Below, in pieces: positions 25,660 through 39,272 of a stretch of 64,000 bases of DNA (within the stretch, counting starts at the first letter, position 1; each line of letters opens with the position of its first letter). The notes under the pieces are model-generated. The model worked only from the letters and a program-made list of their open reading frames with translations, was not told the DNA's origin and did not search any database. The DNA lies in assembly GCA_947179485.1 (NCBI GenBank), contig OX359248.1, forward strand, positions 32,187,378-32,251,377, given 5' to 3'. A program made the translations under genes and the position numbers. The DNA is from Allacma fusca. Taxonomy: Eukaryota > Arthropoda > Collembola > Symphypleona > Sminthuridae.

Positions 25660-25793
25660 TGGAAGTAATTACAGAGGAAATTTTGGAAAAGCAAAATGAG
25701 CAATGGTTTAACATTGTGGGAGATGGAGATGTTCACTTTTGCTTTGAAAACTATAGACGTTCATGTCTTCCACTTAACTGTAAAGGTATTCTC
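25660..25793 (+). other. Weak Ig2 half-exon look-alike (possible vestigial alternative exon)
   Basis: After CCCATTCAG the phase-1 frame reads VEVITEEILEKQNEQ, then FNIVGDGDVHFC. The G-to-C spacing and the I-x-G-x-x-x-V-x-x-C pattern resemble the strand before the first cysteine of Dscam Ig2 (the Dscam consensus is Y-V-I-R-G-N-T-A-V-L-K-C). The 3' half does not fit: there is no tryptophan at the expected spacing, and the nearby GT donors leave phase 1, not the phase 2 that the Ig2 C-terminal exon needs. It could be a decayed alternative exon or chance. Confidence 0.15.
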
Positions 25794-26393
25794 TCTAGAG
25801 GTATGTACTTAAGCATGTGTAGATACATATGCATGTATGAATACTCCCACCCAAAAATAATCACTCAAATGTATCGTTTCAATTTCCTAGTCTGTCTCCT
25901 TCTCCCTCTACTACGTACATACATATGTACATACAAACATACATACATAAATACCCAGTCACCCTAGTTCCATTCTATTAGCACAGGATTTACCTTGGAG
26001 GTAATTTCCCTAACAAGACAAACCTTTGATAATTTCCCTTTGTTCGTGTATGCTATAATTACTGATAGATGCAGAGAAATAACATCACTCTCCTTATCAA
26101 ATTTCACGGCTTTCACAAATTTCACTTCAAAAAATGTTTTATTTTTTTTCTTACAAAAAGAAAGACACAATTTCCAGAGAAATTGAATATGCTATCTTGG
26201 CATACATGAAGTTTTGCCTGAGTGTACTAAAACTGTTGCGCTGCTGGGAAGATGAATCTGTTGCCTTCAAATGTTTCATGCCTTCCTATTTCCCTATCCC
26301 ATAGGAGAAATAGAGCATGAATCAATTTAAAGAATTTGAAAGAATAATCTGTACATCATAACTGTAGGGAGCGGAGCGCCAGTCAAACGAAGA

Positions 26394-26394
<1 letters not shown>

Positions 26395-26426
<32 letters not shown>
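26395..26426. repeat. (GA)n microsatellite
   Basis: A GA run of about 16 units, 80 bp from a second GA array. Confidence 0.95.
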
Positions 26427-26429
<3 letters not shown>

Positions 26430-26505
26430 CACAAACTATGAAGATATTGCTGGCTTTTGAATATATATCAAGCAGAAATGGAAGGGAGGAGAGAGAGGGA
26501 AAGAG

Positions 26506-26507
<2 letters not shown>

Positions 26508-26547
<40 letters not shown>
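26508..26547. repeat. (GA)n microsatellite
   Basis: A GA run of about 20 units, preceded by shorter purine repeats from about 26488. Confidence 0.95.
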
Positions 26548-26548
<1 letters not shown>

Positions 26549-28223
26549 GGAGAAAGGAAAAAAATAGAAAAAATGTTAGGATAGAAAATCGGACAAGTGT
26601 AAAAGGGAAGGGAATGCATCATGAAACAGAAGCATGCACAAGATTGAAGATTAATTCTCTATCTAACAAAAGGATCGTGAGACTTGTAATATGTAGAGAT
26701 TGGGAAAAGAACCAGCATGATTTTCATCCTTATCCTCTTTGGCTGTCGGATTCCGTTTCATCTTTGACGAAGTAGCTCATTCATCAGGAAACGTCGTTCA
26801 ATCATGTTGGTCCTCCTATATCTATCCTTCTATCACTTCCTAGTATATAAATAATCTCTAGGTATAGAATATTTATACACAGGCCCTGTGTACACATAGG
26901 CTCAAGCCAATCCAGAAAAAAACAAGTTGATTCGAAAAGTGTAGTCTGTGAAGCCTGAAAAGGAAGAACAAAACTAGAAATAATCGGCCGTGTTCAATCC
27001 TCCTTACTTTACGCATCATCGTTCTGATTATTTTCTTCAAAAATGCCCCCTATAAGTGAGCCGGAGTATTTAGTGTCAATGGAAACAACAAAGATTAGTT
27101 CTTCTAGACCCACACAATATTTCCCCTTAGTAAACTGTTTGCATTGCTACAGAAGTCTCATCAACGTGGGTACTTCCACCAGCCCTAATTGTTTTCACAT
27201 ATGTGCCACCATTCTCTTGTATTTTTCCTCCAAGTGGGTATCAAAAGGGCTTCCTGAGAATTACTATCCCAAAGAATGTGAGGCTCACCATTAGCACAAT
27301 ACTGACTCTTTTTGTGAGTAATAATACTTGAGCCAATTTTGTGGTACTTGAGAAGTTGAGACTTCCGTCGATGTATGAAAAACAAAGTTTTTCCTACGTC
27401 AAAAACAAATGAAAATTCTCAGTAATTGGGAAGATGTTGATAATGTACATGTTAGTAAACGTATGTATGTATCTATGTATCTACATATATACACGCATCT
27501 AGACTGGAGACGTATATAGTTTTTGGTTAGAATTAAGAAACACATTTTTGTTTTTAAGTTTTCCCCAATATGAAATGCTCTTGAGTCCAAAGCCAGGATT
27601 ATGGAAGTTGAAGGATTCTCAGATGCATTTACGAATGGTATTCTTTTTAATTCAGATGAGCAAATGTTTGCCTACTGGCCAAATGGCTGCTGCTCTTGAT
27701 GTTCGGGGCGGCTGTAAGCTCTGTATTATTTGTAAACATGAGAGATCCATAACATTAAGGAAACCTCCGAGTTTTAATAAAAATTCATGTATGTACTTGC
27801 TTCGGTTGTAATTGGACACGCGTATAAATAACTATACGTTGTCTATTTATAAGTGAACGTATGTACATAAGTACATTAGATTGTGTGCCTCTGTACTGTA
27901 GACTTGTTAATTTGTGTACACTTGAGTGGTAATAGGAGTTGCGTGTGTATGTATAAGGAGCGGGAGTTGTTGGGTAGGGAGCTCAGAGCGGAGCGCAAAC
28001 CGCATACGACATTAGTCTTCATTTGGTATTAAACAAGGAGACGGGTTAGCATCTGACTATGGATTATTATTATGCTTTCTCCGAAATAGGATATGGAACG
28101 TCGTTAGGAATTACATGCATGTAATATTTCCCGGAATTATTTTTAGCTTCATTTTTGCGAGAAGAACTTAGCAAAGCGTCTATCACCACTGGGATGGCTA
28201 ATACAGAGGCTCTCCTGTATACG

Positions 28224-28243
28224 CAGAGAGAGAGAGAGAGAGA
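28224..28243. repeat. (GA)n microsatellite
   Basis: A GA run of about 10 units. Confidence 0.9.
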
Positions 28244-31200
28244 GGCTATTAGGAAACCGTGAGATTACTTTGGTGTAACATATATATAATAGGCAGGGAG
28301 GACCTACTTCCTTGAAGGAGACACTCTGTATAAGCTGGAACTGTCATGAATTTGTAATTTAATGAAGGAGCGTCTGCTCCTACTTCTTGTGACTCTTATT
28401 TTTTTTTGTCTGACTTTTACTTCTGACTCTGTATCAGTACGTATACAGAGCGGTAGTTTTCCCGGTGTAATAAAAAAAAGCAAGGCAGTTGGTCGCTCAT
28501 AACTTTCTCCCAGTACGGAAGGGGAGCCGGAGAATATATTGGGAAAGGAGATGGACCTTTTCCAAAGGAGACATAAATATTTGTTAAATTTTCAAAGGCA
28601 TCAGCAGTTCTCAATTGAGAATCAATACTGTTTCTGCCTCCGTACCTACTTAAGTTCCCTACCTCACCTACACAGAGACACACAGACAGTCACTAGTACA
28701 CACGCACCGTACATGCATCTTTAACGGAAATACTTGTGAAGTAGTCAAAACCTTATGGTTATGTGTCACCCGTTCAAGAACTATGGGAAATATGGGATGT
28801 GTTACGTATCAAATCGTTATCACAGTATTAATTCCAGAATTTCATAAATATTTTTTTCCTAGTTCTTTTTGCCAAAATAAAATTCATAGGTTTACTATCT
28901 GAAAGTGAGTTTCGTCGGAGCACTTCTACTTAGTGAAGCTGTTTCTTCGAAATATCGTTTACAATATCGGCTCCTACTCATTCTTGTACATGTACGTAAA
29001 TACACTTACAGGGGACTTGAAATCTTTCAGCACCTCCCCCGAAGCTTGCATAAGGAGGGAAGTGAAAACGTTTTTAATGTTACCTTAATTTGGAAAACCT
29101 TTTGTCACATATTTAAAAAAATCATCCTCTTTTTCGGAAAAGGGGGGATGAGACGGATGATGATACAATTATCAAGGAAGGGAAGCGAATTTGATATTTT
29201 CAGGAAAAAGTGAAATCTTGAAAGTTTTTGATTATGTGTTCAGAACTCAAGTTTAAAAATTTCAAAAACAAAACAGTCTTTTGAGATTAATTGTATTTAA
29301 AGAACTTTTTAACAAGCACAATATCTCACCCTTGCGTTGAACATTTCAGACATAAGTGTAAAAATAAAAAAAGAAATTTTAAATCGTGTCAGTTCTTCAC
29401 CTTGTCTGTTTAGTAGAAAATGAAGAAACAATATATATTTTGCCATTTATCTCTACATGGGCTGGAGGGATGCTGAAAGTTTTCATGGGACCCTGTGTAT
29501 ATCCATTGCAGAGAACCCAGATATGAGGAATTTTTGCTACAGCAATTTTTCGTAACATGATCACGATACTTGTGCCGAAGTGAAGGAGATAGGTGCGCAA
29601 TATCGGGTTACGTCTCCTTGCAATATTTTGGGTTGTTACCTAAAAATACTTGCTGGAAGTAACGAAGTGTACATATTTATTATCAGTTGTGATACATCTG
29701 CAGGAACACACTTAAGGAAGATGGGTAATATGCTCAACTTCAAAGCATTACTTTTATTGACTGAGCGCATCATGGGAAGAATGAATTGAAATAACGAGCA
29801 CAACAAAAATTACATCTCTTGTATTATTATGATTGCAAAAAATTCCAGCCAAAAGGTTCCAGTTTTATTGTAAAGTTACTCATCTATCTTACGTTCCGGA
29901 GTTTTTTTTTTTTTCCTAATGTTGTTTTCTTATCTTTGCAAAGTAGGCAGCTTGAACGGGCCATTTTTCAACTTTACCCTTATAACCTACAGCTCCGTCC
30001 TAGAAACACGACACTGGGCTGTCTCCAAAATCCTACGCCTAAGAACAGATACAATACTCCATATCAGTGTTATGCATTTTGGGACCCAGGGACCAATCTT
30101 CTTTCTTCCCCTTGCTTATATGTACACACGCCTTCAATTTTTCCTTGGAACAATTTTCAAATTTCATGTACATACAGATATTCGCCCAACCATATATCCA
30201 CAGGGTAGGCTTTACCCATATAAATATCCATACCCACGTATCATGCACGTAACTCAGGGGTAACTGGCAATCTGGGGAGAAAATGATAGAAAACAAGATA
30301 AATCCCATGTTCCGCCCTGGAGCACAGCAAAAGTGAAGTATGAAACTTAATGTCAATATTGTTAGTGCAGGAACGCGTACTAAATTAACTGATGTATCTA
30401 TTGTTGCAAGGAATTCAAGCTAACAATTTAATGTACAAGGTTCTCCTCGGATGATTGTCAAGTATCAGAGGAATTCTGCATACCTCCTCCTATATCATCC
30501 TCCTATGGTATGTATGTACGTATTCACTATGAGCATATGCATATACATATTTAGATATGTATATAGATATCTACACCGGAAAGGAGTGGAACGGATGCAG
30601 AGGAAACAAGCATCGAAGAGTGCAGGAGACAACCCATTTAATTTATTCACACATTTTCTCTCCCACTCAAAGTCACTGGTGAAAATTCATGCGTTCCAAA
30701 TTTAACTACCTCCCTATACCTACATATAATTAGATACAGATACATTCTCTCCCTATAATTTATGAATATTCACCCATATGAATACCACTGGGACGCCAAC
30801 CCTTCAGAAAACCCCTTTCCCAAACTGGTACATCTATACACACTGGATCTGTAAATACAGTATCTCTGGTTTTGATTAATTAGTTTGAACTTTGAAAGAG
30901 AAAGAAAGCCGAAGAAAGTGTTGGAATGACAGGATGTATCCTCACAGAAAAATATTGCGCAAACAGTTCAAGGATTCATGTATTCCTTATGAAGAGCTTC
31001 TTTTAATTATTTAGAAATCCCAGCGTATTTCAAAACCTATTGACAAATACATAATTTGACGTTAACATGTGTTTCCTTCCATATATATATCTACATACAC
31101 TATGCAAGTACATAAAGTGTGCAGTTAGTGACAGAGACGAGCTAATCGGTTTCGAAAGCACGTGCCAGGAAATCAGAGTATTTCCAGTTGTATTTCTTCC

Positions 31201-34200
31201 TCAAAAGCTATTTATTTAGTAAGTGCATAAACACACTGAAGGGATTTTACACTTAGAGTGTAGTCAAGTGTGAGGGGAATGCCGCCTTGGATCTCCTTAT
31301 GAGAGGAAAAATGACGGGAGAAGTTTAATGTACACATTTTGTGGTTCTTCATTTTTCTAATAAAAAAAAATATATGCTCCCCGACCGTCGTCTCAAGTGC
31401 TCAGTGAAGTAAAAACAAGTACAAGTTGGAATGTTTAATACTTTTTCGATACTTTTTATAGTCCCAGTCTTCCAAATGCTTTTAGCCACACTGAGGTTTG
31501 GGGGAGGGGGGAAATGGGAGAGAAGGTCTACTGCCTCAAGACACAATTTGTCTTGGATAGTCGCATTCCCAAAACTTTATCTGTCTTGTACAAAACTACG
31601 TTCCTCTTGGCTTGATTTTTCCATGGGATTTTATTCCACAAGGGGAATAAATTGTCGGTATTTTCCGCTTGGACATTAATTTAAAATACAAAAATGAGAA
31701 GGATTTCGAATAAATTTGGATACTAAGTGGCCATTTATCATGGGCAGGGAAATTGCAGGCATTCTTTCCCCTTTCAGAATTGGAAGTAGGCAATTTTATA
31801 GGTATATTGAATTTAAACAAGTTCATACTTTTGAGTTCGACTAAATTCTATGAAATAATAGTCCGCTGCCGATGCATAGTCCGGAATTCAGATAATGTGA
31901 AAAAAAAGGAAACTTCATTGTTCTTAAAGATGCTTCTCCGTGTGTTTATATTATAGAGATATAGGGAAAAGTCCCTACTGCAAAACTTGATCTTGTGAAG
32001 GAATTTAGATGCTGGTTGGGGTTAGCCGAGTAAAAACTTATGAGACCAGCCTTCATGTCTCTTGATGATGCTTGTGAGGAATGTGTGCGGATGATGAGTC
32101 GCTACAAAAACTAAAATGTCACTGTGTCCTGTACTTTTTATACGTAAGATCTTCTTATATGTAGTTACAGAGGAGATACATAAGGAATTACAAAAAATTA
32201 CGGAGTAAGTGAGGACTTGGTCTTTCATACTTCGTCCATGCTTCTCCCTACAAGCACACAACTCTTGAAAAAAATGACATTTAAACCTTTTTGAGCATAC
32301 GAGGACGCTCAAGATTTGAGGGTTAAAGGAAAGAAAAGATTTTGAAGTTACTCCTCACTCAGTCAAGTTCCTTGAAAGGAACACTTGAAAATCAAGGAGA
32401 GAATAAAAAGATTATTAGATAATTGGCTAAGCCTGTTCAAACCAGCATATTCTCAAGTTCTCTCTCCCCTTCCACTTCATAAATACTTTTCCCTTTCCCC
32501 ACGCATCCCCAACTTTTTTTTTCTCTCTTTGTTGCTAATTATCAAGTTATACTTGCTAATTCTATCCCTCTCCTCTGGAATTTCTTGAAATTTTCCTTTC
32601 AAAGGAGGCACTTTGTACTTGCCGTAGGTAGTAGGCTCCTCTTTCCTCCACATCTCTGTGATTGGATTATTGTTCGAATTACATTGCCACAGGCTGGGCA
32701 TGCAAAATTCTTTTTGCTAAAGAGACAATAATAATTACTTTATAGCCCAGTAATTTATTTAACCCCGAATGACAACTCAAATGACAGAGTGAAATAGTAG
32801 AGTACTACTTACAAAAAGAGAGTGGGGATTCCCTCAGATGAAATCAGCAGCGTTTCTGAGGAATGTGAGGATAGACGTAATGGAAGGGAGGAAAACAAAG
32901 CTGCATTGATTCTAATGGAGAAAGAAGGTTGCAAAGGGGAGCCTACTGCAAGATTCTGCAAGTGATAGTACTGTTGAGTAGTAGGTACATATGTATAGAT
33001 ATGTATACAGTACATTTATATCTACAGATACGGTCATACATAAACAACGTGTGTCAAGGACTATTCCTTAAGTGTATCCTCCTCCTCCTGCTCTCCTGCT
33101 AAAGCTTATCTGCCAAAGTGTTTGCTTGTCTAGCTCCCTGTTTGTGATGTGTTTTTTTTGGAGGGCAGGCGAAAAATAGAGACGACGGAGAGAAGAAGAG
33201 GATTAGCTATGAATCTCTTTTGATGCTCCTTAGTCGACAAAAATGAGTTGAAATGGGTGAGAAAGATGAGGAAGATATGTGTGACTGGATGGGTGAAGAG
33301 GTGCCGTAAAAGTCTGAGATGAACGTATGAAGTTCTCATATCAAAAGTTCCAATGAGACGTGACAAGTTTCACTGATCGCTTTTACCATGTTCCCTTTCT
33401 CACATAATATAGCTCTCCTATTTCCACTTCCTGTCTCTTCCTTTTGACTTTCTTCCCCTTTATCTACATCTACTTCATATATGACCTGTGTAATAAGTAT
33501 AAGGACTTAATACTTTACTTCAACCAAATACACACAGTTCTGTCTGCTGTCTTGCATACTGACACATATGTACATAGGAGTCTGTTCCAAAATAATTTCT
33601 TCCCTTTGAAATTCTACTTATCCCTTGAATCCCTGTCTATGTATGTATCTAACAATACAATAAGGGTTCAGATATAAGAAATGTTGTCTGGTTTTTCCGT
33701 CCTCTCCACTTATACATCCTATTGTGTCTTCGAATGGATCATAATGCTTCCGTTTAGTTAGCCTTATTCTTCCAAACTTGCATCTACTTTAGAGTCCATT
33801 TCAGTCTCCCTCCTCTCCCACTGTCATAAATGATATGAGCAAATTCCAACGAGTACTTATTTGGTGGAGGGAGACAATACCGAGTTGAAATCCAAGTGCC
33901 CAAGAAAATTCTGGAACTCTGGAGAAAATTCATTTCTTCGATTCTCATTACTACTCCCCATTACTACCAAGTCTGGTTATAACTCTGTGTACAATTATGG
34001 TCATGCGGACAATTCCAGAAGAAATTCTATCCGATCTCTAGGCATGGCTACCTCTATATCTATGTATGTACCTATGCGTAGATGATTCCATCTGTAATTT
34101 TGAGGAGACTTATTGTAAAGGACAGGGCGTGTATAAATATATATATGAAGCCCCACCACAAAGAACAACGTTAATAACATGAAATTTTTGGAGGGTCCTA

Positions 34201-34815
34201 CAAATGAAGTCCTCAAAGCCCCGTCCAATATATAGTAATTATATCAAGTGCAATAACCCGGGAGTGCCGTCTCCAGACACTAAATAGAATACGCATTTTT
34301 TCAATTTACCCAGCAGAATAATTGGTTTCGGATCGCACTGAGGCCCAAGTGCAGTTACATGACTTGACTACAAACCTCCGTATTATGCTGGACTTTCAAG
34401 TGTGTTGAATGTTGATTTAATAGACTGTTGAAATTTCTGATGATTTTCTGGGAGGACAGAGAGCTTATAATATTGTGGAGTTATTCATTTACTAGTTCCT
34501 AATGGTTGGGGGGGAGAGGAGGTTGAAGTACTTCTACATTGAACGTACTGACTGTGTGGTCCTTGGAGCTGGATTTGGTGCATTATGGTGATGAATTAAT
34601 ATGAGAGTGGAAAGGACAATGGGTTGGAAAGCGGGGCTCGGAATTACCAGGGAAGGGTGATGATGATGTGTGGAAAACAGTGGATAACTAATCCTGTTCC
34701 TGACTGCGTGTAGGCACAACACTCGAATGTGATCCAGGGGAGAGCCAGACATGGATGTTATCCAGTGTGGCAATAATAACCGTGATGATAAGAAATAGAT
34801 CCTCAATTCATTAGC

Positions 34816-34838
34816 TCTCTCTCTCTCTCTCTCTCTGG
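34816..34838. repeat. (CT)n microsatellite
   Basis: A CT run of about 11 units. This is the reverse orientation of most GA arrays in the window. Confidence 0.9.
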
Positions 34839-36371
34839 ATGAGCTTAGCTTTAATTTTGAAATCGTGAAAGCCGATCTGGGCCTGGATGCATACAACAAG
34901 AGACCACAGATTGTGGCTGGGAGCTTGGGGAAGTAAAGGGTTCAACATTGAGCACGTTTGTCTGCCTACTTCCACATTCCCTCCCGGAGAAATGGATAAA
35001 TTCATGGGTTCACGCGGATTAGCACCCTTATATAGGAACATGTACATATGTACACTCATATGTATAATTACATCCATACGAATTTAAACTCATCTGTGTA
35101 TAGATAGATACATTACTGAGTTAGAGGTCCTACCTTCATTTTATTCGCAGACAAAATACATATCTATAGATATACATATGTAACTGTAGTTAGTGAAAGG
35201 CCCATGATATTTTGTTTGGAGGAGCTAGATACATATACAGTGCCAAGGAGGTTTTCACGGGACTCTACTTCCAACCAGCCCCTTCTTGCTAATATGCTTT
35301 CTCCAGTGCTGGAACATGCAACTTCCCTTTCCTCTTCCCGTTTAAGGGTAACCCACTAGGAGTAAATACATGCATTGTAGACCCTCAATGGTCCCTCGGT
35401 GTGTGGGTACATAAAAACTACCCACGCTTTACGCACTTATCGGCAGCTCTGATGAGCTGTGAGAGGAGGAAGCTGAAACCACTGGAGTGACAAGAAGGGT
35501 GACCTCATTTAAAATCCCGATTTCTCCCAACTACATCCACCATACATGTATTGAGTACATCCGTGTTATTTAAACGTATCAACCAAACACTAATGAGACA
35601 GCATTTCCAGCACGTGGAGCCCACTTGGGAGAGACGAGCCATGATATCCAGTTAAACTTGTACATATGGTCTCTCATGTGTCGCCTCTCCCTATGTATGT
35701 AATTATATATGCATGTACCGTGGAGCTCTGAGTGGATGAGGGGTTTACGAACATACCCTTCCGAGTTTTTAGGAAACGATGGCCTGGGCACATATGTGTG
35801 GTTAGGACTTTGACTAAAACGATAGAAAATTCTAACATTTTCAAAGGTGCTGACACTATCATTAATCTTTTTATGACTCTAACTTTATGTACAAGAAAGA
35901 GCTTTAATGTCCACAAATATCATGGGAAACTTTGAATTGGGACTGGATTGGATATGGTAATGTTGGTAATGTGATTATTGCATATACATTTCTGTAAATG
36001 CCAAAATTGGGTTTTCTTTCATGTGAAAATCTTGTGTGCATCAGCATGTAGGAGTGTCCATTTTGGCGGGAAAAATTGATAGGAATTATTTTTTGAGGAA
36101 ATGCAGACCCAATCTGCATAGTGGATACGATATCCTGACAGGAGGGACAGGGTTTGCTTGCCACTGATGGAAAAACGGTTTTTATTTTGGTTTGATGAAA
36201 AACGAACATGAACAGGAATTTTATGGCTTGATGAGAATGCCACGTTAGTCATTTGAGAGGAGTGGAGAGAGCCGTGCATAATTAATAGACGTGCCCTCCT
36301 CATCCCGGGAGTGAGAGTATAGACAGTTACAAACTGACAAAAGTTCTCTAATGTAATTTTGGGTTTTCCAG

Positions 36372-36511
36372 GTATGCATTAACTTCGAGCGGAGATCTGC
36401 TTGTGAGCGATACAAATGGGAGCGACTTACAAGGGAAATTTCGTTGCCAAGTCACGCACCAGTTGACAGGAGAAATCCGACATTCGAATGGAGCTCAACT
36501 TCACATCACAG
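36372..36511 (+). CDS. Dscam: Dscam exon: Ig2, C-terminal half (exon 5 equivalent)
   Basis: The exon is 140 nt, phase 2 to phase 1. It encodes YALTSSGDLLVSDTNGSD, then the second Ig2 cysteine in KFRCQVTHQLTGEIR, then QLHITG. It aligns well with the constant exon 5 segment of insect Dscam1, which reads Y-L-V-L-P-S-G-E-L, then Y-Q-C-R-T-K-H-R-L-T-G-E-T-R. The H-x-L-T-G-E motif is a strong family marker. One N-G-S sequon is present. The acceptor TTTTCCAG and the donor GTGAGT are canonical. It is separated from its Ig2 partner exon by 12.4 kb. Confidence 0.94.
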
Positions 36512-37908
36512 GTGAGTTTTAATAGCATTAGTTAATGAAGGCTGTTGTGGCTCTAAATGTAAAGTCCCCATGTAGTGAAGGTCTCTAAGTGTATATTTGA
36601 TTAATGCAGTATTTCAAATTAGCACATAGGCACACATCCATGGAGCTGGCTGACTATAAGCCACAGGGTCACAATAAGAATTACGTTGAAATTCCAATTC
36701 ATCTTTTGTTAGATTGATATTTGAGGTTTCCACTGTTTTGTTCCCTAACCTTGGAAGACTTTGATCCTGTGATCAGCTTCCACTGAACTTATTAGATCCG
36801 AGACTTTTGAGTCGGATCCTGTACTTTCTATGGATCGACACCCTGCAGCTTGCAGCCTTGTCAATGTACAGTTAATAAATAATTTGATCATGTCAACAGA
36901 ACCCACGATATTTCCCACTCGAATTTCTGCACGTGAATGTAATTTTTTTTTTGAGGGAAGTAACACGTAAAATAATTCAGTAACGAACTGACTTTTGAAC
37001 TTTAGATGCAAAACTTTACCATTACGCTAATTATTTAAGATATAGGAAAGTCAAAGTTCGAAGAGATGGGAAAGTTTTCATGTTATCATGCAATCAGTAG
37101 ATATACAGGATCAGTTCGTACACCACTGTATCAATATAATATAACCATCCGTTATGCCTTTATCTTGAGCTCAATAATTGGATTGAATGATCTCTTTGCC
37201 CGGAGATACTGTCAAGTATGTACCTTCCTTTGACCTCCATACCCCATCTGAAACAAAATGAGCGAGTATCATTCCCTAGCTACGGTCAGTCCGGCATGAA
37301 ATTTAATTTAGCAACCAATTACGATAACGAATCCATCCTTCTCCTCCTCCTCCTTCATAATCTCAACGTGCTTGAGGTTCTCAAGACATCTCCATATTTT
37401 AATCTCATCCCAAGAATTTTCCCGATCCCAACCGCCCTCAGTTAGTGTCTTCATGTCAGGTTATTTCGGAAGTCCTTAATTAGCACATTACCTGGAATTT
37501 GACAAAATATGGGAAGCTTATAGCAGAGAGAGAGAGAGCCTGTATCTTGGCATATGGTTCTTACTGTAATAAATACAGGATCTCTTCAGGGTTAGATTGA
37601 ATTCCATATGTATAATTACTTATACTGCATATCTAATTACTGGAATCCTCAATGGTAACTCACCACAGAGGTAACAATTTGATTAAGTACTTATGCTACT
37701 ATAATATTTCACTCTACGATATATGTAATTATACATATGCCCACAGTATTAAAATCACACATATATTTAAACCATTGATTTGCTCAGATGATGAAATTAG
37801 GTTGTGAAAGTGCAATTTTTTCTGAGGGCTTTGAAAGTGAGTGTGCAGCGATCCAGAGGAAAGAAGCCTCATACAGAACTCATGTGGTTAATTTACATTG
37901 AATTACAG
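36512..37908 (+). other. Intron (1.4 kb) between Ig2 and Ig3
   Basis: The donor is GTGAGT at 36512 and the acceptor is TTGAATTACAG ending at 37908. It contains a short GA tract near 37526-37538. I see no other feature. Confidence 0.9.
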
Positions 37909-38029
37909 AACCCGAGAGGAACGAGCCTCCGAAATTGGTCTATGCCTCTCCACCAACTCTCCGAGTTCGAGTGGACGAAGAAGCTCGGATCGGTTGTGTA
38001 GCTCAAGGAAATCCCCCACCTTCTTACAA
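37909..38029 (+). CDS. Dscam: Dscam exon: Ig3, N-terminal half (exon 6 equivalent)
   Basis: The exon is 121 nt, phase 1 to phase 2. With the G from the previous exon it starts at Glu: EPERNEPPKLVYASPPTLR, then VRVDEEARIGCVAQGNPPPSYK. This carries the first Ig3 cysteine in the V-x-L-x-C-x-A-x-G-x-P-x-P consensus and stops just before the core tryptophan. That is where insect Dscam1 exon 6 stops. In hypervariable Dscam this exon is one of dozens of tandem alternatives. Here I found a single copy, with an ordinary GTGAGT donor. Confidence 0.92.
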
Positions 38030-39242
38030 GTGAGTGAACGCTACTGAGAAGTAATTTCCTTATTCATCTACCACTGTTTTACATCCGTCTTTTTTTTTAT
38101 TCCGTAATACTCATGTAGATTTACCATAATTAAGCGGAGCTCCCCATGATAGTAGATGCATGTCATTTTTTTTTTGAGGGAATAGTCTCCGGGAATTGAA
38201 ACCCTTTTCCCTCGGAGAGCTCATTCTAATATCCGTGCGTATCTCATGTTCGTCTCGGATTTGCGTAACTCGTTTTCATTATCACAAATTAGTACTGTCT
38301 GACTGAGTGAGCGGGGAGAGGTAGCACATTATTGCCTCGGTCTTAGTATCACACCTCTTGGAAGGGGAAAAAAAACTTGAAGAAACTTGTTATACTGTAT
38401 AGTGGATATGCTCAAAGGCATTCCCAGACTATATTCTAAGAATATATAGCAAACAATGTTTCACGACTTTCACTTGCAGTGTAGGGTACTAGAAATTCCA
38501 AGAAATGAACAAGCTTTTTTTATTTGGGCTTAGGTAAACTTTGGAAGACATTTTTGAAGGAAAAAAAAGTTTTTTCATTTGTGTTTTGCTAGTATTGGAA
38601 AAGACGTCGTCAGGAAGAAGCAATTTGGTAAAAACAAAGGTACGGTGGTGCATGAAGTGTAAACAACAGGTTGTACTTTACATTACAAGTCAGAGACCTA
38701 CATATGTATGTATATGTATGTAGATATCTATGTATAAGTCAAAGACAGTTTGGAAAATAATTACCGTTTTTATACTCCCAACCCTTTGAAGCCTCTAGAG
38801 AGAGGAGGATACTACTAGCTCAGTGATAATTTGTGACTTCTAAATGAAATCTTAGCTTTCTACACATCGTAACTAGTAGATATATCTACGTTCAGAGAGA
38901 AAGAGAGCAAATGATAGGAAAATACGCTCAGAGAGCTCCTATACAGAGGATTGTAGTTGTGAGGGAAATTAATGAAGAAATTGTCAGCATACTCCACCAA
39001 ATACCAAAGTAATCGTATGTTATGCCGAAGTACTTATGAAAGCGAAAACATGAGAACCGTCCTCGAGGCATGTGATTGAACTTTGGTAAGTACGCTCGTA
39101 TAATTACACATGCACGATAGATACATAGATATGTGTATCTATCTTATATATGAATTGTGAGAGACCATAATAGGGGTTTCGTAACATCTCCAATTCCTCC
39201 CAGGGATTGAGTTTGCAGTCGATTCTAGCCTTGTTCTTCGTC

Positions 39243-39272
39243 TTTCTCCTCCTTCTCCTCCTCCTCCTCCCC
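39243..39272. repeat. TCC/CTT trinucleotide-rich tract
   Basis: A pyrimidine tract of imperfect CTCCTT and CTC repeats. Confidence 0.8.

Larger units (their letters stand above)
24009..36371 (+). other. Long intron (12.4 kb) inside Ig2
   Basis: The intron runs from the weak donor GTACTA at 24009 to the acceptor TTTTCCAG at 36371. In hypervariable Dscam further exon 4 alternatives would sit here. I found only one weak look-alike (25660 onward). The intron holds GA/CT arrays (26395-26426, 26508-26547, 28224-28243, 34816-34838) and many TACATA/TATGTA tracts (dense at 25910-25955). It also has three nearby copies of a TTGGTACC-like motif (25423-25503). I see no other gene. Confidence 0.75.

Noticed and set aside
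27655..27713. 59-nt GC-richer segment between TTTTTAATTCAG and GTAAGC
   Set aside because: It has good splice-like edges, but it is not a multiple of three. It would break the Dscam frame between the Ig2 exons and encodes nothing Ig-like.
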